A stretch of DNA of 50,097 nucleotides from Anaerosphaera multitolerans (GCF_004006535.1 NZ_RLIH01000016.1:1-50097), one strand, 5' to 3'. Shown: positions 23,754 through 33,295, counted from the first letter of the stretch. Notes: generated by a model not told the origin, from the letters alone. Translations and numbers: made by a program.

Positions 23754-25877
23754 TTAAGCCGCCTTATCCATTACTGCTTCTGAAACATCAGTAATATAGT
23801 CTATTGCCTTAGGTGTAATAGTTTTATCAGATTTAATTCTTTCCACTAAAACGTCTCTTACCGGAATATATGTCTCATCTACATTAGTTGCCTTTGAAAA
23901 ATCATATCCATCTCCACCAGTAAACATAAAGTCATTTACAACTACTCTATAGGTTTTATCCTCTTCAATTGGAGTTCCGTCACTTAAAGTCATTTTAGTA
24001 ATTTTTTCTCCATATGCTTTAGTAGAATCATATTCAACTATAAGCCCACTGAAAACTCCGTCAGTAGTCTTTGGCATATCTATTCCATGATCAATTGCTT
24101 TTATCAGTTCACTACCCGCCAAATCCATTACTACTAGATAGTTATCAAAAGGCATAATTTCATACATATCGCCTACAGTTATTTGACCTTTTTCAAGACT
24201 TCTTCTAAGACCTCCACCATTTTGAATTGCAACTTGAGCCTTGGTTTTATCTGCCATAACTTCACAAGACCAGCTTCCCAGTAAAGTATTGAAACCCTTA
24301 GTATCTCTATCATGAGTAAATTCCTCAGTAGCTTCTCCTATTACATTGTTCTTAATAGGTTCAAGTTCCCTTTGAAGTTCTTCATATACTTTATTTGTAG
24401 CTTCGTCCGGAATTATTTTATTTTTAATAGTATCTCCGGCGTATAGGTTAGTACTGATTGTATTTTCTGCTTCCAAATCAATAGTTAACTCTCCAACATA
24501 CCTTCCGCTATAATTAGTTTGAAGTATTGGAACTTCATTAACTTTTCCCTTTACAGTTTGATGAGAGTGTGCAGAGAGTACTGCATCTAAACCTTCTACT
24601 TTTTTTGCAAGTTCAGCTGCGCTACCTGTTATCTCTCCATTTTCTTCTTGTGAATCCAAGTGAGTAAGAGCTATTATAACGTCCGGTTTTCCTTCTTTAG
24701 CCTTACCTTCTTGTAAATATTCAACCCACTCTTTAGCGGATTCTACAGGATCTTTAAAATCAAAATCCTTAATGTACTCTGCCTTTGTAAGAGTAGTTGT
24801 CTCAGGATGAGCAAGGCCAATAAGTCCAACTTTTATTCCACCTATTTCAATTATTTTATAAGGACTTGCCCATTCAACGGGTTTATTTGTCTCCTTATCG
24901 TATATATTAGTTGCTAAAAATTCCAAATTCCCATCTTTTGCCCAAGTAGGTATTTTTTCAGCTCCCCAATCAAATTCATGATTTCCAACTGCAGAAGCTA
25001 CTACCCCCATATTTTTCATCATCTCAGAAACAGGCTTACCCTCTGTTAAGTTTGAATCAGCTGTTCCTTGGTAACTATCTCCTCCTGATAAAACTATGGT
25101 GTTTTCATGTTTATCTTTATACATATCTACATAACCGGCAAGTTTAGCCATACCCATATTTCTCTTCTTACCTGAAGTCTCTTCCGCCACATTGCCGTGA
25201 AAGTCATTGAAGTAAAGAATATTTACGCTTTTGCTATCTTTTTCTCCAAATTTAATTCCAACTTCTTTCGCCTTATCTTCGCTTAGTACATCTGTCTTTA
25301 CAAGATATTCCCCAAGAGTATATCCCGTACCGTTTTCTATTTCCAAACTTAGTGATTTAAAAATATAATCTGCTGCCTCTGCTTTAGTAATTTTAGATTT
25401 AATATCATCATCACTATCTAAAAGTTTAATTTCCTTTCCAATTTTTTCAGCATCTTTATAGGCAAGATTATTTTCATAATCCAACGCTCTTAAAATAAAT
25501 GCTATAAATTCCTGCTTACTTAAATTGGAATCAGGATCAAATTTGGTTTCAGTCTTTCCCTTAGTTAGATTTAAATCCACTCCAAGACCTGCATATCCCT
25601 TAAACCACTCCGGAACATCTTCAAAAGGATTTAATTTTAAGTTATTCTCTTCTTCAGCTTTTTCCTGTGAATAACCTAAAATTTTTAAAACCATTGTAAG
25701 ACCTTCTGCCCTAGTTAAATCTCCACTTAACTTCTCTTCTGAATTTTCCTTATCAAGAAGATTGATCTCCTGTAATTTAGTTACAGAATCCTCCTCAGAA
25801 GCAAATACTGTTGTAAAACTTGAAAACATAAAAATAAATACTAGTAATAAACTGAGAATACGTTTGCTTTTTTTCAT
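23754..25877 (-). CDS. Exported SLH-domain metallophosphatase/5'-nucleotidase
   Basis: The 707-residue protein has a signal peptide (about 1-26, cleavage after VFA) and two to three S-layer-homology-like repeats (about 45-200, with LTRAEGLTMVL, LSKQEFIAFIL and ITKAEAADYIF). The calcineurin-like phosphatase domain starts at about 219 with NDFHGN and includes GGDSYQG, GNHEFDWG and HSHQTV metal ligands. The 5'-nucleotidase C-terminal domain (about 510-690) contains NGGGLRRSL and GGDGYDFS. It should hydrolyse extracellular nucleotides to nucleosides and phosphate while held to the cell wall by the SLH repeats. AAAGGAGG precedes the ATG. It lies between the phosphate operon and the GntR cluster, but no PhoP box was seen upstream. 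Confidence 0.92.
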   Translation of the reverse strand: MKKSKRILSLLLVFIFMFSSFTTVFASEEDSVTKLQEINLLDKENSEEKLSGDLTRAEGLTMVLKILGYSQEKAEEENNLKLNPFEDVPEWFKGYAGLGVDLNLTKGKTETKFDPDSNLSKQEFIAFILRALDYENNLAYKDAEKIGKEIKLLDSDDDIKSKITKAEAADYIFKSLSLEIENGTGYTLGEYLVKTDVLSEDKAKEVGIKFGEKDSKSVNILYFNDFHGNVAEETSGKKRNMGMAKLAGYVDMYKDKHENTIVLSGGDSYQGTADSNLTEGKPVSEMMKNMGVVASAVGNHEFDWGAEKIPTWAKDGNLEFLATNIYDKETNKPVEWASPYKIIEIGGIKVGLIGLAHPETTTLTKAEYIKDFDFKDPVESAKEWVEYLQEGKAKEGKPDVIIALTHLDSQEENGEITGSAAELAKKVEGLDAVLSAHSHQTVKGKVNEVPILQTNYSGRYVGELTIDLEAENTISTNLYAGDTIKNKIIPDEATNKVYEELQRELEPIKNNVIGEATEEFTHDRDTKGFNTLLGSWSCEVMADKTKAQVAIQNGGGLRRSLEKGQITVGDMYEIMPFDNYLVVMDLAGSELIKAIDHGIDMPKTTDGVFSGLIVEYDSTKAYGEKITKMTLSDGTPIEEDKTYRVVVNDFMFTGGDGYDFSKATNVDETYIPVRDVLVERIKSDKTITPKAIDYITDVSEAVMDKAA

Positions 25878-25970
25878 AAAGAACCTCCTTTAATTTATGA
25901 ATATATGCTACCATAATTATTCCATAAGATAAAGAAGCAATTTCAACTCTTTATTTAAAATTTCATAAAA

Positions 25971-25996
25971 AAATATAGGTACTAATACCTATATTT
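25971..25996 (-). terminator. Terminator of the pst-pho-GNAT operon
   Basis: Perfect 11-base arms (25971-25981, 25986-25996) with a 4-base loop overlap the last codons of the GNAT gene; a run of seven T follows on the minus strand. Confidence 0.85.
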
Positions 25997-26714
25997 CATA
26001 TAATAAATCACTCTCTGCAGCAACCTCTCCATACTCTGAAAGTTGAGCCATAGTCAGTGTGTCATAATCTACATCTATTCCAACATATCCTTCTGAAAGA
26101 GCTTTTAAAATAGCCTTACCATCAAATAAATTGACCTTTAAATTATTACCGCTAAATTCAAAGGGGTTTTTAGAGTCTTTGAAAAAAATAAATCTTTCTT
26201 CAAACATATCTTCACCTGCAGGATACTCTTCTACATAGCCCACTAAAGCAAACCCGCTTTTAAAAACATTTTTCATTGAAAAATAATTATAAGGTGATAC
26301 TGTTGAAGTGGCTCTGTGAAAGTTTTCATTTTCCAAAGTTTCTTCCATTATCTTTCTGGTTCTGTTTTGTAAGCCTCTTCCTCTATAGTCCTCGTGAACC
26401 ATTGCTCCCCCGTGGTAAAGTGTACCTTCAACCGGAATTTCAACAATGTCCACATACTTTGGTAGTTGTTTTCTTTCAATTCCCAATTCCATATGTCTAA
26501 AGGCAATTAACTTACCTTCTTCATTGAAAATGCCAACAACCTTATCATTTTCTGAAGTTAATTGCTCAAGTACTTCTTCTTCAGTATCCATAATATATGC
26601 GGTTTTATCTTCCATACCATCATATACGTGGTCAATAAGTACTAAGAGTTCTTCTAAATCATTTCCATCTAAAAAACGGTAGTATAAACCATCTCCCATC
26701 GGTAACTTTTTCAT
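25989..26714 (-). CDS. GNAT-family acetyltransferase
   Basis: The 241-residue protein has a GNAT core. The beta-4 strand GGAMVHEDYRGRGLQ (about residues 102-116) ends in the acetyl-CoA pyrophosphate-binding R-G-x-G loop, followed by the helix NRTRKIMEE. The C-terminal 80 residues are a separate extension seen in some uncharacterised clostridial GNATs. The acceptor substrate is unknown. It starts 32 bases after the phoR-type gene with AGGAGG before its ATG, with no terminator between, so it is probably the last cistron of the phosphate operon; a link to phosphate physiology is only inference. Confidence 0.82.
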   Translation of the reverse strand: MKKLPMGDGLYYRFLDGNDLEELLVLIDHVYDGMEDKTAYIMDTEEEVLEQLTSENDKVVGIFNEEGKLIAFRHMELGIERKQLPKYVDIVEIPVEGTLYHGGAMVHEDYRGRGLQNRTRKIMEETLENENFHRATSTVSPYNYFSMKNVFKSGFALVGYVEEYPAGEDMFEERFIFFKDSKNPFEFSGNNLKVNLFDGKAILKALSEGYVGIDVDYDTLTMAQLSEYGEVAAESDLLYEI

Positions 26715-26746
26715 AGCATCCTCCTAACTTTAAGCAAGCAAATAGA

Positions 26747-28414
26747 TTAAGTGACTTTAGGTAACTCTATTTCTATTTCTGTGCCGATTCCTTCTTTGCT
26801 TTTAAATTTTATTTCTCCTCCATGATTTTTAACGATGTGTTTAACTATACTCAAACCCAAACCTGTTCCGCCGGTTTTCTTGTTTCTTGATTCATCTACT
26901 CTATAAAAACGCTCAAAGATTCTATTTTGTTTAGCTCTTGGTATTCCAATACCCGTATCACTGACTTTTATTTTTACTTTACCATCTTCATTTAGTTCAA
27001 CTGTAACTTCTCCATTTTCTCTGTTGTACTTTATGGCGTTTTCAACTAAGTTTGAAATCATTTCCCACATCATATTTTCATTTGCTATAATTGAAGCTTC
27101 TCCTTTTAAATGCAATTTAACAGATTTATCTTCAGCAAATTTTGTAAATGAAAATAGAACTTCCTCTGACAGCTTTTTCAAATCCACTTTTGATTTTAAC
27201 AGTTCCGAACCCTCTTCCAGCTTGGAAATTTTCATAATGTCATCAGTTAATTCTAAAAGTCGTTTAGATTCATTATAGATACTGTTTAAAAACTCAACTC
27301 TATCTTCCTCTGCAGGAATCATATCGTTTTTCAAAAGTTCGGCAAATCCATATATTGATGTTATAGGCGTCTTTAATTCATGAGATACATTGGCAGAAAA
27401 TTCCTCTCTTATTCTTTGACTTCTTATCTGTTCCGTTTCATCTATTAAAAACAAAATTGAACCAGCAATAGTGTCCTTTAAATAAACCGGATTTGAATAA
27501 AATTTTATTTCTCTGTCCATAGAATTTATAATGCCCTCTGAAGAATTTCCCTTTAATGCCTCCTCAATAGAATTAATTATTTCCTCATCTCTAGTGAGAT
27601 AAAGAATATTTTTATTTAAAACACTTTTTGTAGCATTTAAAAAGTTCAACGCCGCCTTGTTAATTAAAAGAATGGATTTTTTAGTGTCTATCATTAAAAA
27701 ACCCTCTTCCATATTTTCCAGTATTATGGTAATGGTATCTCTTTCTACCTTAATTTCTTCCAATTGCCTTTCTATAATATCTCTTTGAGATTTTATTTCA
27801 AAGATTACGGGAGAAATTTCAGGAATTTCCTCTTCTATAACTATGTTCCTTTCAAGACTTTCTTTAACGGAATTTACTATTTTTTCAGAGGTGCGAGATG
27901 AAAGTGCCTTTGACGAAATAACAATAAAAAGTAAAATTAATAAATTTACAGGTATCATGTCAAAAAACAAACTAAACATACTCTCTATTTCCTTTGACAC
28001 TCTTAAAATACTTCCATCTTTTAATTTAAAAGCATTATAATAAACATCTTTAAAAGCTCCACTGGAATATCTATTTGGATTATATATACCCGTTTTTACT
28101 GAATCTTCAAATTCTTCACTATCAATATGTCTTTTTATTCCTAAAATATCATCATAGGAATCAAATAGTATCTCATTTCCACTACTAACATAAGTAATTC
28201 TAATGTTTTCATTAGATTTAGAAATATTCTTTAAATATTCAATTTTATCTTCTTCAAAATTAATAGTTGAATCTATTAAACTAATTAAACTTGTCAAATC
28301 CTTTTCCGCATTTTTTCTATGGTTTCCATAATATAAAAAAAAGGAAAAAGTACTGCTTAAAATTAAAACTATAATTGAAACAACTATTGTATTATCAAAT
28401 ATCCTCTTCTTCAT
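26747..28414 (-). CDS. phoR: Phosphate sensor histidine kinase PhoR
   Basis: The 555-residue membrane kinase has two membrane segments (about 9-29 and 150-168) enclosing an external domain of about 120 residues, a helical linker, a PAS domain (about 230-325), the HisKA box SHELKTP with phospho-His345, and a HATPase domain with NLVENAIKYN, DTGIGIP and GTGLGLSIV. It autophosphorylates under phosphate limitation and phosphorylates the adjacent regulator. The start codon lies 20 bases inside the regulator gene, giving coupled translation. GAGG precedes the ATG. The large extracytoplasmic domain resembles Gram-positive PhoR more than the E. coli form. Confidence 0.92.
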   Translation of the reverse strand: MKKRIFDNTIVVSIIVLILSSTFSFFLYYGNHRKNAEKDLTSLISLIDSTINFEEDKIEYLKNISKSNENIRITYVSSGNEILFDSYDDILGIKRHIDSEEFEDSVKTGIYNPNRYSSGAFKDVYYNAFKLKDGSILRVSKEIESMFSLFFDMIPVNLLILLFIVISSKALSSRTSEKIVNSVKESLERNIVIEEEIPEISPVIFEIKSQRDIIERQLEEIKVERDTITIILENMEEGFLMIDTKKSILLINKAALNFLNATKSVLNKNILYLTRDEEIINSIEEALKGNSSEGIINSMDREIKFYSNPVYLKDTIAGSILFLIDETEQIRSQRIREEFSANVSHELKTPITSIYGFAELLKNDMIPAEEDRVEFLNSIYNESKRLLELTDDIMKISKLEEGSELLKSKVDLKKLSEEVLFSFTKFAEDKSVKLHLKGEASIIANENMMWEMISNLVENAIKYNRENGEVTVELNEDGKVKIKVSDTGIGIPRAKQNRIFERFYRVDESRNKKTGGTGLGLSIVKHIVKNHGGEIKFKSKEGIGTEIEIELPKVT

Positions 28415-29090
28415 TTATTCCTCTTGCTGACAACTTATATCCCATTCCCCTAACAGTATGAATGTACTTGCGCTTATCACCAAGTTTTTCTCTTAATAAT
28501 TTAATATGCATGTCCACAGTCCTGGTCTCACCTTCATAGCTATAGCCCCAGACAAAATTTAAAAGTTTTTTTCTTGAGAGAACTATGTCCACATTTTCCA
28601 TCATATATTTTAATAATTCAAACTCTTTAAAAGTAAGTTCAATTTTTTTATCATCAACACTTACAACTCTTTTTAAAACATCTAATTCAATACCTTCAAA
28701 TTCCAAAAATTCTCCCTTGGACTTACTACTCCTTCTAAGCAGTGCATTTACTCTTGAAAGAAATTCCAAAACCGAAAAAGGCTTTTTCATATAGTCATCT
28801 GCTCCCAAGTCCAAAGAACTTACAATGTCATATTCCGTATTTTTAGCAGTCAGTATCATAACCGGTATTGAAGCCGTTTTTAAATCCTGTTTTAAATGTT
28901 TTAAAATAGTAATGCCGTCCATATCAGGCAACATTATATCCAATATTATAATGTCCGGCAGCTCTTCTTCCAATTGTTTAAAAAAATCTGCCCCATTTTC
29001 AAAACCTACAGTTTCATAACCTTTACTTTTTAACGCATATTCTACTAATTTTTGGATAGAATAATCATCTTCCACAACATATACCAACAT
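28395..29090 (-). CDS. phoP: Phosphate response regulator PhoP/PhoB, OmpR family
   Basis: The 231-residue protein has a receiver domain with the acidic pair ED at 7-8, phospho-acceptor Asp51 (ILDIMLPDMDG) and the switch lysine in KKPFS, followed by an OmpR-type winged helix (about 130-228) with SRKKLL, DMHIKLLR and GMGYKL. It should bind the direct repeats found upstream of pstS. It follows phoU by 3 bases and overlaps the kinase gene by 20. GAGGGG precedes its ATG. phoP is used as the Gram-positive name; phoB is the enterobacterial equivalent. Confidence 0.93.
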   Translation of the reverse strand: MLVYVVEDDYSIQKLVEYALKSKGYETVGFENGADFFKQLEEELPDIIILDIMLPDMDGITILKHLKQDLKTASIPVMILTAKNTEYDIVSSLDLGADDYMKKPFSVLEFLSRVNALLRRSSKSKGEFLEFEGIELDVLKRVVSVDDKKIELTFKEFELLKYMMENVDIVLSRKKLLNFVWGYSYEGETRTVDMHIKLLREKLGDKRKYIHTVRGMGYKLSARGINEEEDI

Positions 29091-29093
29091 AAT

Positions 29094-29726
29094 TTACCCC
29101 TCTACAGTGAAAATTACCCATTCAGAAATATTAACAGCATGATCTGCAATTCGTTCTAAATATTTTGCAATCATAAGCACATCTATAATATAAGAAGGCT
29201 CAATATCTTCTTCTCTTATAAGCTTAATTAAGTCATCTCTAACTTTTACAAAATAATCATCAACTATATCATCATCTTCTTGTATCTGTCTTGCCAACTC
29301 AATATCGCCGTCTACAAAGGCTTTAATTGTGCCGTTTACCATATCTATAGTACTTTCGGCCATTTCCTTAACGTGTTGAACACTTTGCATATCCTTGTCT
29401 AAGTCCACATACATACAAATTTCGGCAATATCTCTTGACTGGTCACCTATACGTTCCATATCTGTAATAATTTTCAATGCAGCGGATATTTTTCTAAGAT
29501 CTCTTGCCACAGGTTGTTGCTCTATTAAAAGTCGTAAACAATGGACTTGAATCTCATACTCCATATTGTCTATTTCTTCTTCATACCTTATGACTTCCTT
29601 AGCCTTTTCCTCATCTCTTTTATCAAGCATGCTGACTGCCTTTTCAATGCCTGCCTCAACCAGCATGCCCATTCTCAACATCTGCTCATTAAGTTCTTCT
29701 AATTCTTCATCAAATCTACTTCTCAT
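29094..29726 (-). CDS. phoU: Phosphate signalling protein PhoU
   Basis: The 210-residue all-helical protein has two PhoU repeats with the metal-binding EEEIDNMEYEI-type and DMERIGDQSRDI signatures, the latter echoed by YLERIADHAVNI in the second half. It couples the Pst transporter to the sensor kinase and dampens phosphate uptake. I chose the ATG at 29726; a TTG three codons earlier would leave one base between start codon and ribosome binding site. It starts 1 base after the pstB stop. Confidence 0.95.
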   Translation of the reverse strand: MRSRFDEELEELNEQMLRMGMLVEAGIEKAVSMLDKRDEEKAKEVIRYEEEIDNMEYEIQVHCLRLLIEQQPVARDLRKISAALKIITDMERIGDQSRDIAEICMYVDLDKDMQSVQHVKEMAESTIDMVNGTIKAFVDGDIELARQIQEDDDIVDDYFVKVRDDLIKLIREEDIEPSYIIDVLMIAKYLERIADHAVNISEWVIFTVEG

Positions 29727-29727
29727 T

Positions 29728-30483
29728 TTATCCAAACCTTCCTGTTATATAATCTTCAGTTCTCTTATCTTTTGGCACGGAAAACATTTCAAAGGTATCT
29801 CCATATTCAATGATTTCTCCCGTTAAAAAGAATGCTGTTTTGTCTGAAATCCTTGAGGCTTGTTGCATATTATGAGTAACCATAATAATTGTATATTTTT
29901 TCTTTAATTCTGTAACTAAATCTTCAATCTTTCCTGTGGAAATCGGATCCAATGCCGATGTAGGCTCATCCATTAAAATTATGTCCGGCTCCACAGAAAG
30001 AGCTCTTGCAATACAAAGTCTCTGTTGTTGTCCTCCTGATAGAGACAGTGCATTTTTCTTTAAATTATTTTTCACTTCATCCCAAATGGCAGCTCCTCTT
30101 AAAGATTTTTCAACTATTTCATCTAAAGTAGCTCTATCTTTAATTCCATGTGTCTTAGGTCCGTAGACCATATTTTCATATATGCTCATCGGAAAGGGAT
30201 TAGGTGATTGAAATACCATTCCCACTCTTTTTCTAAGTGTATTTACATCATAATCCTTTGCATAGATATTTTCATTGTCTATTATAATATTACCCTCTAT
30301 TTTACAATTGGGTATTAAATCGTTCATTCTGTTAATACACTTTAAAGTTGTAGATTTACCACAACCTGAAGGACCTATAAATGCAGTTATTTCATTTTCC
30401 TGAATATCTAAATTCACCTTTTTTAAAGCTTGAAAATCACCATAGTACAAATCCAGATCCTCTATTACAATTTTAGAACTCAA
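29728..30483 (-). CDS. pstB: Phosphate ABC transporter ATPase PstB
   Basis: The 251-residue protein has Walker [10 protein letters not shown] (37-45), the PstB-specific NRMNDLIP, Q-loop VFQSPNPFP, signature LSGGQQQRL, Walker [14 protein letters not shown] and the THNMQQA H-loop. It powers phosphate import through PstCA. The start is TTG at 30483, with GGAGG 7 bases upstream; this TTG shares four bases with the pstA stop (TTGA), so translation is coupled. Confidence 0.97.
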   Translation of the reverse strand: MSSKIVIEDLDLYYGDFQALKKVNLDIQENEITAFIGPSGCGKSTTLKCINRMNDLIPNCKIEGNIIIDNENIYAKDYDVNTLRKRVGMVFQSPNPFPMSIYENMVYGPKTHGIKDRATLDEIVEKSLRGAAIWDEVKNNLKKNALSLSGGQQQRLCIARALSVEPDIILMDEPTSALDPISTGKIEDLVTELKKKYTIIMVTHNMQQASRISDKTAFFLTGEIIEYGDTFEMFSVPKDKRTEDYITGRFG

Positions 30484-31355
30484 CTTTTGACCTCCATAAA
30501 TTTACTTGCTAACTTATTAGAAATATAATTAATAATTAAAACCAGTACTAACAACACCGTAGCTGTGGCATAGGCCTCTCCCACATGCATTCCTTCGGAT
30601 GATAACATATACATATGAAGGGCAAGAGTCCTTGAAGATGAAAATATGCTCTTAGGCAATGCTGTGGCTGTTCCCAGTGTAAATATTAAACACGCCGTTT
30701 CTCCTACTATACGACCTGTTGCCAGCACTATTCCGGAAACTATTCCCGGCATTGCAACAGGAACTACTATTCTGAAAATTGTTCTAAGTTTTCCCGCTCC
30801 CAAAGCAAAGCTCGCCTGTCTTATACTATCTGATACAGACTTTAAAGCCTCTTCAGTAGAACGCATAATCAAAGGAAGTATCATAATACTAATAGTTAGA
30901 ACTCCCGATAAAATAGAAAATTTAAAACCCAGCTTTAAGACAAAAAACAACATACCAAAGAGTCCGTAGACTATTGACGGAATTCCCTGTAGTGTTTCTG
31001 CTGCAAGTCTTATTACTTCCACCACTTTAGATTCCTTTTTAGCATATTCAACTAAGTAGATTGCTGTAAAAACTCCCACAGGTGTAGCAATTATAATAGC
31101 TAAAAATACAACTAACAGCGTGGTAAGTATGGAAGGCAACATTGAAACATTTTCCGAAGTGTAGTTAAGAGAAAACATATCTAAGTTAAAATATGGAATG
31201 CCCTTTAATAAAACGTAAACCACAATTACAAACAGTGAGCCAAAAGTCAAAAAAACTGAAATTTTGGTCATAAACCTATATACATTTATTTTATTATTTT
31301 TACCCAAATATACAAAAACTAAGAGCAAAAAAACTATAAATAATAATGGAATCAA
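30480..31355 (-). CDS. pstA: Phosphate ABC transporter permease PstA
   Basis: The 291-residue protein has six membrane segments and the binding-protein-dependent permease core with the EAA loop ([20 protein letters not shown] region) contacting PstB. The segment [12 protein letters not shown] is diagnostic for PstA/PstC. The start is TTG at 31355, with AGGAG 9 bases upstream, and overlaps the pstC stop by four bases. It forms the membrane channel with PstC. Confidence 0.95.
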   Translation of the reverse strand: MIPLLFIVFLLLVFVYLGKNNKINVYRFMTKISVFLTFGSLFVIVVYVLLKGIPYFNLDMFSLNYTSENVSMLPSILTTLLVVFLAIIIATPVGVFTAIYLVEYAKKESKVVEVIRLAAETLQGIPSIVYGLFGMLFFVLKLGFKFSILSGVLTISIMILPLIMRSTEEALKSVSDSIRQASFALGAGKLRTIFRIVVPVAMPGIVSGIVLATGRIVGETACLIFTLGTATALPKSIFSSSRTLALHMYMLSSEGMHVGEAYATATVLLVLVLIINYISNKLASKFMEVKS

Positions 31356-32245
31356 ATTTTTTCACTCCTTTTCTTAAAAATAAAGAAACAAATATTTATT
31401 ATTAAAATAAATACGAATAGTACTGCAGCAGTAGCAATTAGGGCTTCTCTATGCATTCCTTCCGCATATCCCATTTCCAAAACTATATTAGTAGTCATAG
31501 TACGTATACCCTTTAAAATATTAAAAGTAGGTCTCGTTTGATTTCCCGCCACTAAAATTACGGCCATTGTCTCACCAATTGCACGACCGACTCCTAAAAT
31601 AATACCTGCAAATATACCTGACTTTGCTGCAGGTAACATTATCTTCATAACAGTTCTTTCATGATTTGCTCCAAGAGCTACACTTCCCTCATAATAGGAC
31701 TTCGGCACTGTTCTAAGAGAACTTTCAGCCAAACTTATAATCGTAGGAAGTATCATTATAAACAACAACAGGCTGGCAGTTAAAATACTAGTTCCGTTTC
31801 CTCCAAAAATCATTCTTATAATCGGTACAATTACCGTCAAAGCAAAAAAACCATACACTATTGAAGGAATACCTGCCATAAGATTTAATGCCGGCTTTAA
31901 AAATTTATAAACTTTGGGATTGCAATCAAAGGCCAAGTAAGCAGCTGCAAATATTGCTACAGGCACGGCCATAACACAGGATAGAAAAGTAATCATAAGA
32001 GATCCCAAAATCATTGATAAAATTCCATAAGATGGCGGCGTATCTAAAGGTTTCCAATTTGTACTAAATAAAAAATCTTTCAAACCTACCTTTTGAATAA
32101 AAGATATGCCACCGCTAAATATAAAAATTGAAATTAAAATAATAAATAAAACAGACAAAAGCGCACAAAGTAAGAAAAAGTATTTAGTAATACTTTCTCT
32201 TAGCTGTGCTCTATCCGCATTGTTATTTTGGACTTTTCTTTCCAT
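31352..32245 (-). CDS. pstC: Phosphate ABC transporter permease PstC
   Basis: The 297-residue protein has a short basic N-terminus, then six membrane segments. [12 protein letters not shown] and the EAA region (ESSLRTVPKSYYEGSVALGA) identify it as PstC, and the gene order after pstS supports this. GGGAG precedes its ATG, overlapping the end of pstS. It pairs with PstA. The gap from pstS is only 4 bases, with no attenuating stem-loop of the kind some pst operons use to make excess binding protein. Confidence 0.95.
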   Translation of the reverse strand: MERKVQNNNADRAQLRESITKYFFLLCALLSVLFIILISIFIFSGGISFIQKVGLKDFLFSTNWKPLDTPPSYGILSMILGSLMITFLSCVMAVPVAIFAAAYLAFDCNPKVYKFLKPALNLMAGIPSIVYGFFALTVIVPIIRMIFGGNGTSILTASLLLFIMILPTIISLAESSLRTVPKSYYEGSVALGANHERTVMKIMLPAAKSGIFAGIILGVGRAIGETMAVILVAGNQTRPTFNILKGIRTMTTNIVLEMGYAEGMHREALIATAAVLFVFILIINICFFIFKKRSEKI

Positions 32246-32249
32246 CTAC

Positions 32250-33107
32250 TTACTCCCAAGTTGTAGTTTCACCAGTGAAAATATTTTTTACTTCTTCTAA
32301 GGTTAAGTCTTCCACCGGAGATTCCAAATTACCTATTACCACTATTCCATCTCTTGCAATTACCTTTGACTGTAAATCTTTTTCCGAATCTTTCAATTCT
32401 CTTGATACCATTCCAATTTCAGCAGAACCCTCTTTTGCAGACTGCACTCCCGCTGATGAACCGGTGGCTTGTAAATTGTACTTAAAATTAGGATTATACT
32501 TTACATAAGCTTCCGCTAACTTCTCCATTAAAGGTGTTACAGAAGTTGAACCGGCTATTGTAATAGTCTCTGAATTATCTGAAGCTTCATAAGCTATGCC
32601 TTGCGTATCTGGAATATATCCTTCTTCTTCAACTATTTTTTGGCCTTCATCACTTTCAATAAACTTTAAGAAGTCCAGTATTCCCTCTGAAGCTCCATCT
32701 TTATAAACTACATTAAAAGGTCTTTGAATTTTATAGTCTCCACTTTTTATGTTTTCTGCTGTAGGTTCCACTCCGTCTATTTTTATAGCCTTAACTGAAT
32801 CTTTTAATGAACCCAATGATATATAGCCTATGGCATTTTTGTCATTACCAACTGCTGTCATTACTGCTTCAGTATTGTTTTGAACAGTTGCTTCTTCAGA
32901 TGTTAAGTCTTTTTCTTCCCCATCATCGCTTTTTTCCAAAATACCTGTGATTTCTACAAAGGCACTTCTTGTACCGGAACCTTGCTCTCTAGTTATGACA
33001 TTAATACTTGCAGACTTATCTCCTGAAGCACATCCTGTAAATAATAATGTCATCATTGAAATAACTAACATAACATTGACTAACTTCTTACCTTTTAAAA
33101 ATTTCAT
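32250..33107 (-). CDS. pstS: Phosphate-binding lipoprotein PstS, circularly permuted
   Basis: The 285-residue lipoprotein has a signal with lipobox LFTGC (Cys26). The phosphate-binding elements are all present but in swapped order: GSGTR, normally in the second half, is at 43-47, while GSTS (186-189), GSSAG (216-220) and SREL (235-238), normally first, follow. The protein ends at the NIFTGETTTW motif, which in ordinary PstS leads straight into the I-x-V-I-T-R-E-x-GSGTR strand seen here at residues 35-47. Length is normal, so this is a permutation, not a truncation or frameshift. It captures phosphate outside the cell for PstCAB. AAGGAGG precedes the ATG. It is the first gene of the operon. 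Confidence 0.93.
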   Translation of the reverse strand: MKFLKGKKLVNVMLVISMMTLLFTGCASGDKSASINVITREQGSGTRSAFVEITGILEKSDDGEEKDLTSEEATVQNNTEAVMTAVGNDKNAIGYISLGSLKDSVKAIKIDGVEPTAENIKSGDYKIQRPFNVVYKDGASEGILDFLKFIESDEGQKIVEEEGYIPDTQGIAYEASDNSETITIAGSTSVTPLMEKLAEAYVKYNPNFKYNLQATGSSAGVQSAKEGSAEIGMVSRELKDSEKDLQSKVIARDGIVVIGNLESPVEDLTLEEVKNIFTGETTTWE

Positions 33108-33138
33108 ATAAATAACTCCTCCTTAAATTCTTAAGTTC

Positions 33139-33192
33139 ATTATATATGAGAAATGTAAATCTAATTATAAGTCTATGTAAACATCTAGTAAA
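33139..33192 (-). promoter_or_regulatory. PhoP boxes and promoter of the pst-pho operon
   Basis: On the minus strand five hexamers are spaced exactly 11 bases apart, reading downstream: TTTACT (33187-33192), TTTACA (33176-33181), TTATAA (33165-33170), TTTACA (33154-33159) and CATATA (33143-33148). The last overlaps a -10 TATAAT (33139-33144), and there is no -35. This matches the Gram-positive PhoP box (TT-A/T/C-A-C/T-A repeats with 5-base gaps) of an activated promoter. Confidence 0.8.
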
Positions 33193-33295
33193 TTCCCATG
33201 GAAAATCCATATATTTTAAATAATTAAACTTAAACTCTATGCTATAATATAAAAAACACTTTACAATGCTTATTATATATAATAAAGGAGTAAAA

